64,000 nucleotides of DNA from positions 685,501-749,500 of the forward strand of contig NW_026251391.1 of the NCBI RefSeq assembly GCF_025118155.1. The letters are read 5' to 3'. Source of the DNA: Cokeromyces recurvatus. Its lineage: Eukaryota > Mucoromycota > Mucoromycetes > Mucorales > Mucoraceae. The first letter of the stretch is position 1. Each line of letters starts with the position of its first letter. The notes below the pieces were generated by a model. It made no database searches. It was not told the DNA's origin and saw nothing but the letters and a program-made list of their open reading frames with translations. Shown piece by piece: positions 1 through 9,520 of the stretch. A program made the position numbers and the translations under genes.

Positions 1-266
1 TCATAAATAAAATATCCCATTTCATATTTACATTTTAGCAATAGAATCAGAAATTTCGGCCCAAAACTCATCAACAAGAGAATTCAATTGTTGAAGAGCA
101 TATACCTTTAATTCAGGTTGCTGTTCATCGAGTAAAGCAATAATACCGTCTAAAGTGAAGCATAGGAAACAAAAAATGTCAAATCATCTGTCTCGTATTA
201 AGTTTATTATCATTAAAAAGTAAATAAATAAACAAATTACTTACTGGCAGAAGTAAGTGCTGTCAT
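1..266 (-). CDS. RPN2: 26S proteasome regulatory subunit RPN2/PSMD1, N-terminal part (runs off the left edge)
   Basis: Two exons are visible. Exon 1 (266 to 245) encodes MTALTSA and ends at a GTAAGT donor. Exon 2 (149 to 32) continues in frame with a segment containing GIIALLDEQQPELK and VDEFWAEISDSIAK, then a GTAAAT donor at 31. This matches the start of Rpn2/PSMD1, where a short N-terminus leads into ISLLDE-type and DEFWAEIS motifs. Rpn2 is a large PC-repeat scaffold of the 19S base that helps dock ubiquitin receptors and the deubiquitinase lid. Only about 45 codons lie in the window and the remainder lies to the left. The start is the first ATG upstream of the conserved block. Family assignment is confident; the missing part cannot be judged. 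Confidence 0.88.
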
Positions 267-1544
267 ATGATATTATATAAATATTTTAAAATAATAATGA
301 TAATAAAAAGGAAGTAAAAGAGAAGTGCTCTTTGCGTGAAAGTTTTCGTTTTACCGCGTTTTTTTTTCTTTCCATTGAAAAGCTTACCTATTACGTGTAG
401 AAGTATGACGTGTGCCCAAAGCGGAATATAGTTTGATAATTTTAAGAGGTGTTTGAAAAATTGGTTTCTAAAAAAGGAAATAACTGTTATAAGCCATCAT
501 ATTATAAACATAAGTTATTATTCAAACCTTTTTCTTTCTTTCTTTCTTTCTTTCTTTTTCCCGATGTTTCCCAAATGTACATTATAATGATATAACTCTT
601 GTTCCTGACAATAACAGTTCCATTATATGAAATGCAAAATTTATTTAACATTTTTCTAAAAACGTATGCAGTTATGTAGATAGCTTCAAGACCCTATAAA
701 GCGTCTAATGAACAAACTGTAACTAATAATTTGGATAATGAAGAAGAAAGATCCACTAAGGATTATATTAAGGACGATGTAATTGATAAAAGGTGATATA
801 AAGCCTTTGCTATCACTATGTTAACAAACAAACAAAAAAAGCAGATGTAAGATTAATAAAAGTAAACTTGGTCAGAAAGATAAGAACAAGTAAGATGGAT
901 TTATTTTGCTACCACGAAAATCAAATGCTTAAAGAACAGCTTTCTAATAATATCGTATTTTCTCTTGTGAGGTGAGGGTTAATATATTCATGGTTTTAGG
1001 ATCAAAAAGATAATTATCAGTCTTTACTTATATCTAAGTGGATAAAAGAATATTTACCAAGTAATTTGGTAAATACACTGACCTCACATTTAATCATAAA
1101 TCTGTATTATGTAGAGTTAGACATTAGTATACTTAGTTTTATGAAAGCTTTTAAATAATACACATAAAAAACAAATGGTACAGCTTTTTAAGTCAATAAA
1201 TACATGGAAGGTTGCTCATATTGTACTCCATACAACGAAAATAAATTAAGTGATATAATTTTAGCCATACATTTTGCTTTAGTTATCAAATAAAGAGACA
1301 AAAGTAGTGCTCTATAAAGATTTGCCTAACAGATATATCCTGCTTATCTTCCTTCAGTCGCAACAATAATGTATTGGTACCGCTCAAAATCGTATTAAAA
1401 ATAAATAAATAATAGAAATATAATATTCAAATCGAGACGCTAATATTAAGGTTAATACGAGATAGATTTTACTTTGATAAATATTAGGAAAATAAGATAT
1501 AAGATTTACTACTAGTCACTATAAATATCTCCATTGTCCTCTTT
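267..1544. other. Gene-poor intergenic stretch
   Basis: No supported gene. A (TTTC)n microsatellite lies near 532-556. Around 700-796 a short acidic open stretch (NNLDNEEERSTKDYI in one frame) ends at a stop; it may be a transposon remnant but matches nothing I can name. The rest is AT-rich with stops in all frames. Confidence 0.6.
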
Positions 1545-2118
1545 TTTTTTTAAATTTTTTTGGCAATGAGCATGTAGCGACGAAATAAATGCGCAATATT
1601 GCCCGAGCCAGTTATAGGGGGGAAATAAGAATAAAAACCTTCCTAAAGGACAAGAAGGGAAAAAAAAGAAAAAGAGAAGGAAAAAGAAAAGGGCAGTATT
1701 TTGGAATTAAGAGAAAATATAAGAAGGAAAAAGCGAAAAAGTGAAAAGAAACGATTTAAATACAAATGAGACCAAAGTAACCAGGAAGACACACACTATT
1801 ACTTGGATAACCAATTCAACAGCTTGAGACCAGGATCGACAGGATCAGGAGGAAATTCATCATGGAAGTAGTAATCAAGTTCATGTAGAATTGTACAAAG
1901 AATAGGCCATAAAGTATACCAGCTCGTATAATCAGAAGGACGACGAGGTTTATGTAGAGGAAGCAAGTTGAGGAGGAATGAGATGGGATCTTCGACTGAA
2001 GTAGGCATGTAGAGACGATTATGTACATGTAAGCACACAATAGCATGTTGCCGGCTCCAATTATGGGACGAATGAAAGATACATTCTTTAGGTTTACCAC
2101 CCGTTAGCCAGCCAATTG
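1545..2118 (-). mobile_element. LINE-type retrotransposon 3' fragment, copy 1 (5'-truncated, decayed)
   Basis: The minus strand encodes the C-terminal end of a LINE ORF2-like protein, C-terminal to the reverse transcriptase. It holds GWLTGGKPKEC, a CLHVHNRLYMPTSVEDP block and a terminal LLNWLSK, with the stop near 1799. The same blocks recur in the two plus-strand copies at 5165 and 6082, so this is a repeat family. Homology starts abruptly at about 2118, a typical 5' truncation. The 3' UTR carries a small hairpin followed by T5 and then a terminal stem at 1561-1610 (arms TGGC/GCCA), ending in an A-rich tail toward 1545. No reverse transcriptase domain remains. The family call rests on recall of Mucoromycota retroelement proteins. 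Confidence 0.7.
1561..1610 (-). other. LINE 3'-terminal stem-loop, copy 1
   Basis: Outer arms TGGC...GCCA with an inner GGGCA/TGCTC-like pairing, directly before the A-rich tail on the minus strand. It is the positional equivalent of the hairpins at 5979-6024 and 6596-6640. The three outer stems differ in sequence but each still pairs. Confidence 0.55.
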
Positions 2119-2191
2119 ACTTTTGTACAGTTTTTACGCTTTAAATTTAGACGATGTTAGTTTTTTTCTGGATGAATCAAAATTAATTTTT

Positions 2192-2245
2192 AGACAATTT
2201 GCTTACCTTTTTTTAGACAAAAGAAAATTAGTATTCAGAAGAATA
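2192..2245 (-). repeat. Inverted repeat arm, left (partner at 5092-5144)
   Basis: Read on the minus strand, this about 53-bp segment matches 5092-5144 on the plus strand with about five differences. The shared core includes CTGAATACTAATTTT and GGTAA(G/A)CAAATTGTCT. It lies just beyond the 3' end of the Fanzor pseudogene. It may be a terminal inverted repeat of the element carrying the Fanzor. The sequence just outside (2147-2245) also shows a loose tandem pattern with about a 45-bp period. Confidence 0.7.
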
Positions 2246-2302
2246 GAAAAAAAAAAAATAGAACTCACCTGTATCAATGTTTACCATATTAATATCCATC
2301 CC

Positions 2303-4376
2303 TCAGGCAGATTCGCGGCCTTCATTGGATGACATATGGCGGAAAAGTTTTCTGGAAGAAGCTTGTTGATTATTGGGTAAGGGGCGTTTCAAAGATTGTC
2401 TCTTGAATCGAGTTGGGCGGCCAAGCCCTTCTCGGTGAGACTTCAAAATATCGCGAAAGTTTAAGACCACAGCAAGATCTCGGTTCCAGAGGCGGAGGGA
2501 CTCCAAACATTGATGATTGAGGCATCTATAAAGACCTCATTAATACGTATTTTTTTTAAAAAAAAGAAAGAAATGAAGCTTACCGTAAGAGTCTGTGGCA
2601 TTCCACCTTGTGATATTTCGAACGACGAAAAGATTGTGGGTTTTGAACTTTTTTGAAAGTTTCCAGTTTACCGACCTTACAAGTAGGGCACAGTGAAGAC
2701 GTTTTATGTTCATCTATAAGTAAAACAGAGAAACCATGCTTCTTGAGCATCCTTCTTACGCCTTTCCCACGAATTGGCTCTTAGTACTTTGTATTTCCGG
2801 CATTCCAGTCCCCAAGAATGAGAATAGCATCGTTTCCAAATTGTTGCTTCAAAGTCTGTGCTAAGCGATGATCGAATTGTTGTTTATTTATGATAGATGA
2901 TAATTTCAACTCGCGAAAGGGAAGCAGATTGGCATTTTTGTGGGGTATGTTTTTGTTTGAGTAGTACTCTCGAAGTGGATCTTCAACTATAGAACGTACT
3001 TTGAGATAGTCAGAGAACTTGTCTACTTTGATTGCTGATGCTGGAAATTTTGATAGATAGTTTTCATGTTCCTTTACTGACGTAGGTTTTTTTATGTCGC
3101 GCAGTTTCCTAATTTTTCTTTTTTTCGTCTCAACCGCACACTGGTTGCTGGTGTATCTGTAGGTGTGTTTGTCTTTTCCAGATTCACTATTCTTCTGCAT
3201 GCAATAGAGCATATCTCTCCGTCCAGGATCAATAAAGACACATCTTCCGGTAGTTTCCTCAAGTTCAGTTTTGGACAACTGGTGTATGTATCGAAAGTTG
3301 TCGTCTTCTTCTAGTCTGGTACCACGCGTACCACCCTTTGTACTCTCTTTATTTTGCTTCAACACCGACACACCTACACCATCAGACTGAATCATTCCAC
3401 GAAATTTCAAAGATTTTGAAGCACCTTGATCCTTCATGCCCTTCGATGAGAGGTTGACTATTTGGCTCCAAATGAAGCCTTTGTCTAAATTGGATCTATT
3501 TGTATTACACAGAATATGATTGTTCACGATCAACGTATCAATCGTCATATAGCATGGCACATACGTTCGACGGAGCGGAAAACACATGAATGATTTGTAG
3601 CCTAATTCTTCACAGTACTTTGCCATCTTGTAATATGCTTCAAGGTGCTTCAAAGGCTGTGCCTTACAATCATAATATATACTTGCTTTCATAAATTCGC
3701 AAGGCAGCCCATAAGTACCAAAAAATTCTTTAATAAGTTTGACGCCCTTGTTGTCCAAAAGGGCTACTGGCATACTCTGTGTATTACCGGAGGCAAGGGA
3801 AAGCTTCAATTGGGTTAACGGCTTTGTGATTTCGTCAGAAATGATTTTCTTGATATCATTCTTGCTTTTCTTGGCTTTCTTTAATTCTTGTTTCCTCTTG
3901 GTTATCTTGGCCTTTTGTTGTGTAAGGTGGTTAATGAGCATCCGGAAACGATTTCAAAATTGTAATATGACTGAATTTTTGTACGCTATGTCGATCTTCG
4001 CGCACTCATATGCTGCTATTTGTTGCGCGTATTTCAACTCGATGGGATCATACTTGGTTAAGATACAATACTCGTTTTTATACTTTCGTATTAAATCTCT
4101 ATAGTCTTTAGTTTTCGTTGATTTAGAAGGTTTACGATTTTGTTTGGTGAGCTCCAGGAACACTTCAACGTAAAAGTCCTTTTCAGCGTGTTTTTCCAGA
4201 TCAAAAAACTCGCTTCTTTCCAACTCATTGATGAATGTAAATTTTGTCAATGCAAAAGTATGGGTAACAAGTATGTTAACGGTTGATACAAGATCATTTA
4301 GCCTTGGTATAAGTTCGTGTCTCCACTGTATGCCGGAAACAGATGTCTTTAAAGTTATTACTTTTAAGTGATTCAT
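2303..4376 (-). pseudogene. Fanzor (TnpB-like RNA-guided nuclease), copy A, near full length with two nonsense codons
   Basis: Exon 1 runs 4376 to 2584 and exon 2 runs 2525 to 2303, split by a 58-bp intron (GTAAGC...TATAG). The frame is continuous across about 671 codons except for TGA at 3954-3956 and TAA at 2781-2783. The N-terminal half is helical and basic. RuvC-I is visible as CVFIDPGRRDM (Asp near composite residue 383, codon 3228-3230). A GDWNAGNTKY block is followed after the TAA by EPIRGKGVRRML. Then come IDEHKTSSLCPTC, a second zinc-ribbon half (RCLNHQC) that the intron splits, and RuvC-III LWNRDLAVVLNF. Fanzors are TnpB homologues that use a guide RNA encoded next to the gene to cut DNA. 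With two stops this copy is probably dead, though all recognisable motifs survive, so inactivation looks recent. A second, shorter relative lies at 40142-40883. Confidence 0.85.
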
Positions 4377-4709
4377 TTAAGGCCAATATAAAAAATAAAG
4401 ATCATTTAGGAAGAAAAAGGCAAAATATAAAAAAGAGTAAAGAAGTGAATAACAACATTTTCGTTGAAAGTTTATAAATTTCCACGATCATGTGTGACTT
4501 CATCATAATATGTAATTATAAAATGTGATAAACTGGCGAGGACAACAGCACTGGGTACGAAACAATACCTGAAGATATATCACCCATCATTTTGGAAGCA
4601 ATAATCAAATTATAAGGTCGCTAAATATGTAAAATGGTTTGAAAGTAGTAGAGCACATACAAAAGTACTGTTCTATGTCGTATTCTAGACTTCAATTTTC
4701 CATAATCAT
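4377..4709. other. Spacer between Fanzor 5' end and transposase remnant
   Basis: AT-rich, no open frame of note. It would contain the Fanzor promoter. Some of 4550-4709 may be further decayed transposase sequence, but I cannot translate it convincingly. Confidence 0.5.
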
Positions 4710-5068
4710 TCTCTCGCCTACCGTGTATTAAAATTTATCAAACAAAATATGGATATTTTAGATAAGCAAGGAAAACATGGAGCTTACATTGTTATGGACA
4801 ATTGTAGGATTCATTATTCTGAATTTGTTACAGATTGTATCAAAAAAAAAAAAGGCGGTTACAAAGCATTATTTATGCTGCCCTATTCACCTTAAACCCT
4901 ATCGAAAAATGTTGGTCAAAGGTCAAGTCTCACACAAAATGTCATCTTTTGACAGAGACAGATCAATTAACACCAAGGATTGCAACTGCTTGTAAAACAA
5001 TTACCCCAGATGACTGTCACAAAAGTCGTCTAAATTACTATTTGACAATTATCAGTCAGCATAGGTAA
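4710..5068 (+). pseudogene. Tc1/mariner (IS630-like, DD34E) transposase, 3' remnant
   Basis: One frame from about 4710 reads through FIKQNMDILDKQGKHG to YIVMDNCRIHYSEF, the second catalytic Asp block. After a stop at the LPYSP segment, a different frame continues with LNPIEKCWSKVKS, the catalytic Glu block, and runs to a stop at 5068. Losing two bases near 4890-4895 accounts for the shift. Residue spacing between the Asp and Glu fits DD34E. There is also an extra Gly codon after an A-run. The N-terminal DNA-binding half and first Asp are absent. It is non-functional and gives the element context for the neighbouring Fanzor. Confidence 0.75.
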
Positions 5069-5091
5069 AAAGCCTAAGCATAAATCTCTAT

Positions 5092-5144
5092 TATTCGTCT
5101 GAATACTAATTTTATTTTGTTTAAAAAAGGTAAACAAATTGTCT
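5092..5144 (+). repeat. Inverted repeat arm, right (partner at 2192-2245)
   Basis: Plus-strand match to the minus-strand arm at 2192-2245, about 53 bp with roughly five substitutions. Similarity stops abruptly after AAATTGTCT on both sides. LINE sequence begins about 20 bp further out here and about 74 bp further out on the left. Confidence 0.7.
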
Positions 5145-5164
5145 TCAATCGTCAGTAAAGGTGA

Positions 5165-6060
5165 TGCTTCATATGGTAAACCAACCATCAATGAAGGTTA
5201 GGGTGTCCATCCTGCAGGCCCAATTCGTTTTCCGTGCTATTCATTTACCGGATGATACCTTGCTCGCTAAATTACTTCTTGAGCTTCAAGCCTCTATCTT
5301 CAACACTCAATGGTATAAACTCATTCAAACACCATGCTGGAGACTCTGTGCCGCCAATTCCATTCCGTTAGACCAACGCTCCTTTCGAAAACATCGTCAA
5401 GAATTTCTTGAAGAGAGTTTTCAACAACTACGTGACGAGACACATTCTGTTTTGCTTTCCTCTTGCCGCCCTAATCTGATTATTGACCCGAAACTCTGGT
5501 TACCCATGACACCCAGTGAGCATAGTCGAACTATTCGATGGCGTCTTGGTTGGTTACCCGGAGGAATACCTAAAGCCTGCCCATATTATCCTCATGTACA
5601 CTTTTAGTCGGTCACACGCCACTGAATGCTTGCATATGCACACCCGTTTATTCTTGCCACGATCAATTGCAGATCCCCTTTCCTTTCTTTTAAATCATCT
5701 CCCTCAGCATAAGCACCGAAATTCTCAGGATGTTTCTGCTTGGTTCTATCGCTGGCCAGTTATGTGTACCATTCTACACGAAATGGATTACTTAATGCAC
5801 GATAAACTACCCCTTCCACTTCTTGATCCAGGCAGAAAATTACTCAACTGGTTGTCTCTTTAAACTTGTTAGCAATATTCCCCTTTCTTTCTCACCTTCT
5901 CTTCTTCCTTTTCTTTACCTTTTTACCTCTTGTCCCATAAGAGGGTTTTTAGATACTTTTTTTCACATAATTTGAACTGACCTGGGCAATCCAATATAAT
6001 AAAGATATTATGTGCCCATAGGTCGCTTTATAAATTTTAATTTATAAAAATAATAATAAA
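5165..6060 (+). mobile_element. LINE-type retrotransposon 3' fragment, copy 2 (longest; one frameshift)
   Basis: This copy encodes about 230 residues of the protein region C-terminal to the reverse transcriptase. Visible blocks are FRAIHLPDDTLLAKLL, WYKLIQTPCWRLC, IDPKLWLPMT, RWRLGWLPGG and, after a +1 shift near 5603, RSHATECLHMHTRLF and LLNWLSL with the stop at 5861-5863. The 3' UTR has a CCCATAAGAGGG hairpin plus T5 near 5933-5953 and a terminal stem-loop at 5979-6024. An A-rich tail reaches copy 3. There is no reverse transcriptase or endonuclease domain, so the copy is 5'-truncated and inactive. Its closest relatives in the window are copies 1 and 3. Confidence 0.75.
5979..6024 (+). other. 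LINE 3'-terminal stem-loop, copy 2
   Basis: Outer stem GACCTGGGCA (5979-5988) against TGCCCATAGGTC (6013-6024), with an inner AATAT/ATATT stem (5993-5997 and 6005-6009). Compared with copy 3, the outer pair GACCT/AGGTC becomes GACCA/TGGTC, a compensated change. Confidence 0.65.
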
Positions 6061-6068
6061 AAAAAATG

Positions 6069-6669
6069 TTTAATCGTATTAAAAAAAACTCCCATTGCCG
6101 TAATAATCTGATTGTCGACCCTATTCTTACGATACCAATGACAAGAAGTGAACGGTTTCGTTGCGTGCGATGGCGACTTGGTTGGTTACCTCTTGGTAAA
6201 CCCCAAGCCTGCCCCTTCCATCCAATCCAAATGAACTCTTCACACGCTCACATAGTTTTTCTTGTTTACATATGCATAACCGCCTTCAGATGCCCAAATC
6301 TATTGAAGATCCACTCTCTTATCTCTTGAACCTATTACCATCAACATTCCACACTAAGAAAATGAGAAAATCAATTGATGTCTGACTCATACGCTGGCCT
6401 TCTATATGTGCAATTCTGCTTGGAGATGGACTATCTAGCTTCACTCTCAAATCCCTGAACCCTCTGACCATCATCTTCTTTCAATACAAAAACGAATTTC
6501 TGATAGTCAATTATCATCACTTATACATATACTTTAACATTTTCCCTTTTATCCCAAAAGGGTTTTTCTTTCCTTTTTTTTTTCCATAGCGATCTGACCA
6601 GGGCAAAACAGCATATATAAATGCTGTGTGCTCATTGGTCATTTTTTAATTTTTTTTTTAATCGTATTA
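6069..6669 (+). mobile_element. LINE-type retrotransposon 3' fragment, copy 3, with 13-bp target-site duplication
   Basis: TTTAATCGTATTA occurs at 6069-6081 and again at 6657-6669, flanking the fragment as a target-site duplication. Between them lies a 5'-truncated LINE end. It reads NNLIVDPILTIPMTRSERF and VRWRLGWLPLGKPQAC in one frame, then breaks up. Later pieces (MPKSIEDPL-like, LLNLLPS-like) are in shifted frames. The 3' UTR has CCCAAAAGGG plus T5 near 6553-6567 and the terminal hairpin at 6596-6640. It is inserted immediately after the A-rich tail of copy 2, so it came later. Confidence 0.75.
6596..6640 (+). other. LINE 3'-terminal stem-loop, copy 3
   Basis: Outer stem GACCAGGGCA (6596-6605) with TGCTCATTGGTC (6629-6640); inner perfect 7-bp stem ACAGCAT (6608-6614) with ATGCTGT (6621-6627). 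It is the best-formed of the three copies. Confidence 0.7.
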
Positions 6670-6793
6670 TCATATTTAGTATATTATCTAATCCGATGAC
6701 GTGTATTATTTATTTTAAATGCCGTTTAGTATCTGCTGAAGTCGGAGATCTTCTGAAAAAAATAATTACAGCAATGAACTAAAGGCAGTATGT

Positions 6794-6830
<37 letters not shown>

Positions 6831-6856
6831 TGTAGATAGAAGTCAATAAAATTTGA

Positions 6857-9461
6857 ATGGCCTCAACAAGCTTTGAAAGCAGTTATGGTACTAGATCAAA
6901 GACCATCGAAGTCCCATTACAACATGAACAGGTTTTAGAAGTCGTTTGTAATGACTTACCTTCAAACCCTACTGAATTAACCGACATTTTTCGCCAAGAA
7001 TCAGTAGGCCTTCCTTATTATAGAATGTTAGCTGTGAGTATTAACTAGATAGATTCGCGTTTTTTTTTTATCCTACATAAATTTACAAAAATATATATAC
7101 ATATATGTATATGGTAATTAGATTGAGTATTATCATCAAAATAAAGTTGAGCAAAGTATTCAGGTTGTTCAAGCTGCTTTAACCACTGGTAAAAATAATA
7201 ATAATACCAAACTATTATTAAGTTTAATAGATTAGTTAATCGTATTTCATCATTATAAATGTATTGGCATTAGCAAGCCAATCACCTCATACCCAACCAC
7301 GACAGAAATTACCACTTTTGACATTAATTGCTACACTTCATATGCGACTTGCGAGAAGAGAAACAGATGATACTCAACGACAAAAATATTTAACTGATGC
7401 AACTCAATACATCAATGAAGCCGATCGTATTCATAACCAATATGAACCTACATTTGTTATAAAAGGGAATCTTTACATTTTACTTAGAAAGGTCGATGAA
7501 GCATCTCGTTCTTTCAATATGATTTTAGAAAAGAGACCCAACTGCATTCCAGCCTTATTAGGTCGTGCAAAAATTCAATATCACCTTCAGCAATATAAAG
7601 CTTCTCTCATGTCCTATCAAACAGCACTTAGATATTCACGCAATAAATTTTCAGGCTTTGAAATCCGTTTTGGAATCGCTCAATGTTATGCACAATTAAA
7701 AATGTATTCAGAAGCAAAAGCTGCCTTGAAGCGCTGTATTGAAGTTAGTTCAGCACCTAATGCAAATGCTTATATTTTACTCGCCATTCTTGAATTAAAT
7801 GAATCTAAAGTTCCTCAAAATGGTCTTGTTCAACAAGAAACCGCTTTGAGGCATGGTCTTCAACACATGCAACAGGCTCATGTTGCCAACAAAAAGCATC
7901 CTGTTGCATTAAACATCATGGCAGATCATTTCTTTTTAACGCGTGATTTTGAAAAGGTTTATTTTATTTTAATGTTAATGTTAAGGTTATTAAATTTTAT
8001 TTTATTTTTAGACAATACAAGCAGCTTCAAGAGCTTTAAAGAATTCATCAAACAATATTAATAAAGCAGAGGCTTTATACCAAATTGCCAGAGCTCATCA
8101 TCAAATGCAAGAGTTTGAAAATGCTTACAATTATTATTCTCAAGCATTAGAATTAAATCCTAAACATGTTTTGGCTCAGTTTGGCTTAGGACAAATGCAA
8201 TTGAAAAGAGGCGAGTATAATGCGGCCATTGAAATATTTGAAAAGCTCCATAAATCAGAAACAACATCTGTTGAAGTTATGAAAATACTTGGTTCACTTT
8301 ATGCTCTAGTTGGCAAAAAGGAGCAATCATTTGCTTTATTCAATAAGATTTTAGGACACGCTGATCATGACCCCTTATTAGCGATTGAAGTTGCAGAAGT
8401 GTATGAAGATAAAGATAAGAATAATTCATTGAAATGTAAGTTTATTATACATGTTTGCACCTTCTGAATTGAAAGTAACTTTATTCATGTTCTCTCTCCT
8501 CTTTCCTTTTTAAAAAGATTATAAACAGTCACTAGATCTTTTAAATGCCATACCAAAAGATGATGAGCTTAGCCAAGAACGTATTAGAGAAATCAAGCCT
8601 GAATTATTAAATAATATTGCAGTTATGCATCAAAAACTGGATAATCTTACAGAAGCAGAACATTATTATGGACTTGCCCTTCAAGAAGTTGAATTATGTA
8701 CAGGACAAGAAAAGGAATTGAAATTGACTATAAGTTATAATTTAGCTAGATTATATGAAGAACGTATGGAAATTGAAAAGGCTACAGCTATTTACAGAAA
8801 GATTATTGAGGATTACCCAAGCTATACCGATGGTATTAATTTTTTTTTCTTTTTTTCTTTTGAACATGAAGTTAACCCCCTTTTTTTTTTGTTACGTGCC
8901 CTGATCCTGCCCACGCCCTGCCCTACTATATTAGCTCATTTACGTTTAGGTGCAATAGAAGAATCTATAGGCAAAACATCAGAAGCGAATGAATATTATA
9001 AAGAAGTATTTGATACAGATCCTTTAGATGTTAAAGGATGGATTATGATTGGACAATCTAATCCTATCGATTCTAAACTTTATAAACGATCATTTGAAAA
9101 AGTATTAAAGGATTGTGATAAAAATGATCTTTATACTCATGTTGCACTTGGCAATTATCATGCAAGCATAGCAAGAGAAATGAAAACTGAGAAAACCAAA
9201 CAAATACGTGCAGATTCTTACAAGTTGGCAGTTAATTTTTATTCACAAGCCTTAAGACGTGATCCTATGAATACATATGCAGCAAATGGATTAGCTATTG
9301 TTATTGCTGAAATTGGCCATATTGAACAAGCAAGAGATTTATTTAATCAAGTACGTGAAGCTAATGTGAATAATCCTAATGTCTGGGTTAATTTAGCACA
9401 TGCATATGTTGAATTAAAGCAATATAAACAAGCTATTGTGATGGTAAGAGACAGATAAAAT

Positions 9462-9520
<59 letters not shown>

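Larger units (their letters stand above)
2192..5144. mobile_element. Putative composite transposon: Fanzor plus Tc1/mariner-like transposase remnant between inverted repeats
   Basis: A minus-strand Fanzor (2303-4376) and a plus-strand DD34E transposase 3' remnant (about 4710-5068) lie inside inverted arms 2192-2245 and 5092-5144. Fanzor genes are known passengers of several eukaryotic DNA transposon classes, including mariner, so the arrangement makes sense. The element would be about 2.95 kb. I see no clean TA target duplication at the arm tips. The arms could instead be two unrelated insertions of one repeat, so the boundary call is tentative. Confidence 0.4.

Noticed and set aside
2123..2332. 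69-codon open frame with a repeated FLDxxKLxFR pattern
   Set aside because: It crosses the inverted-repeat arm and the Fanzor 3' end on the opposite strand; the pattern reflects a loose 45-bp DNA repeat rather than a protein.
3739..4104. Plus-strand open frame over the Fanzor
   Set aside because: Antisense shadow; all family motifs are on the minus strand.
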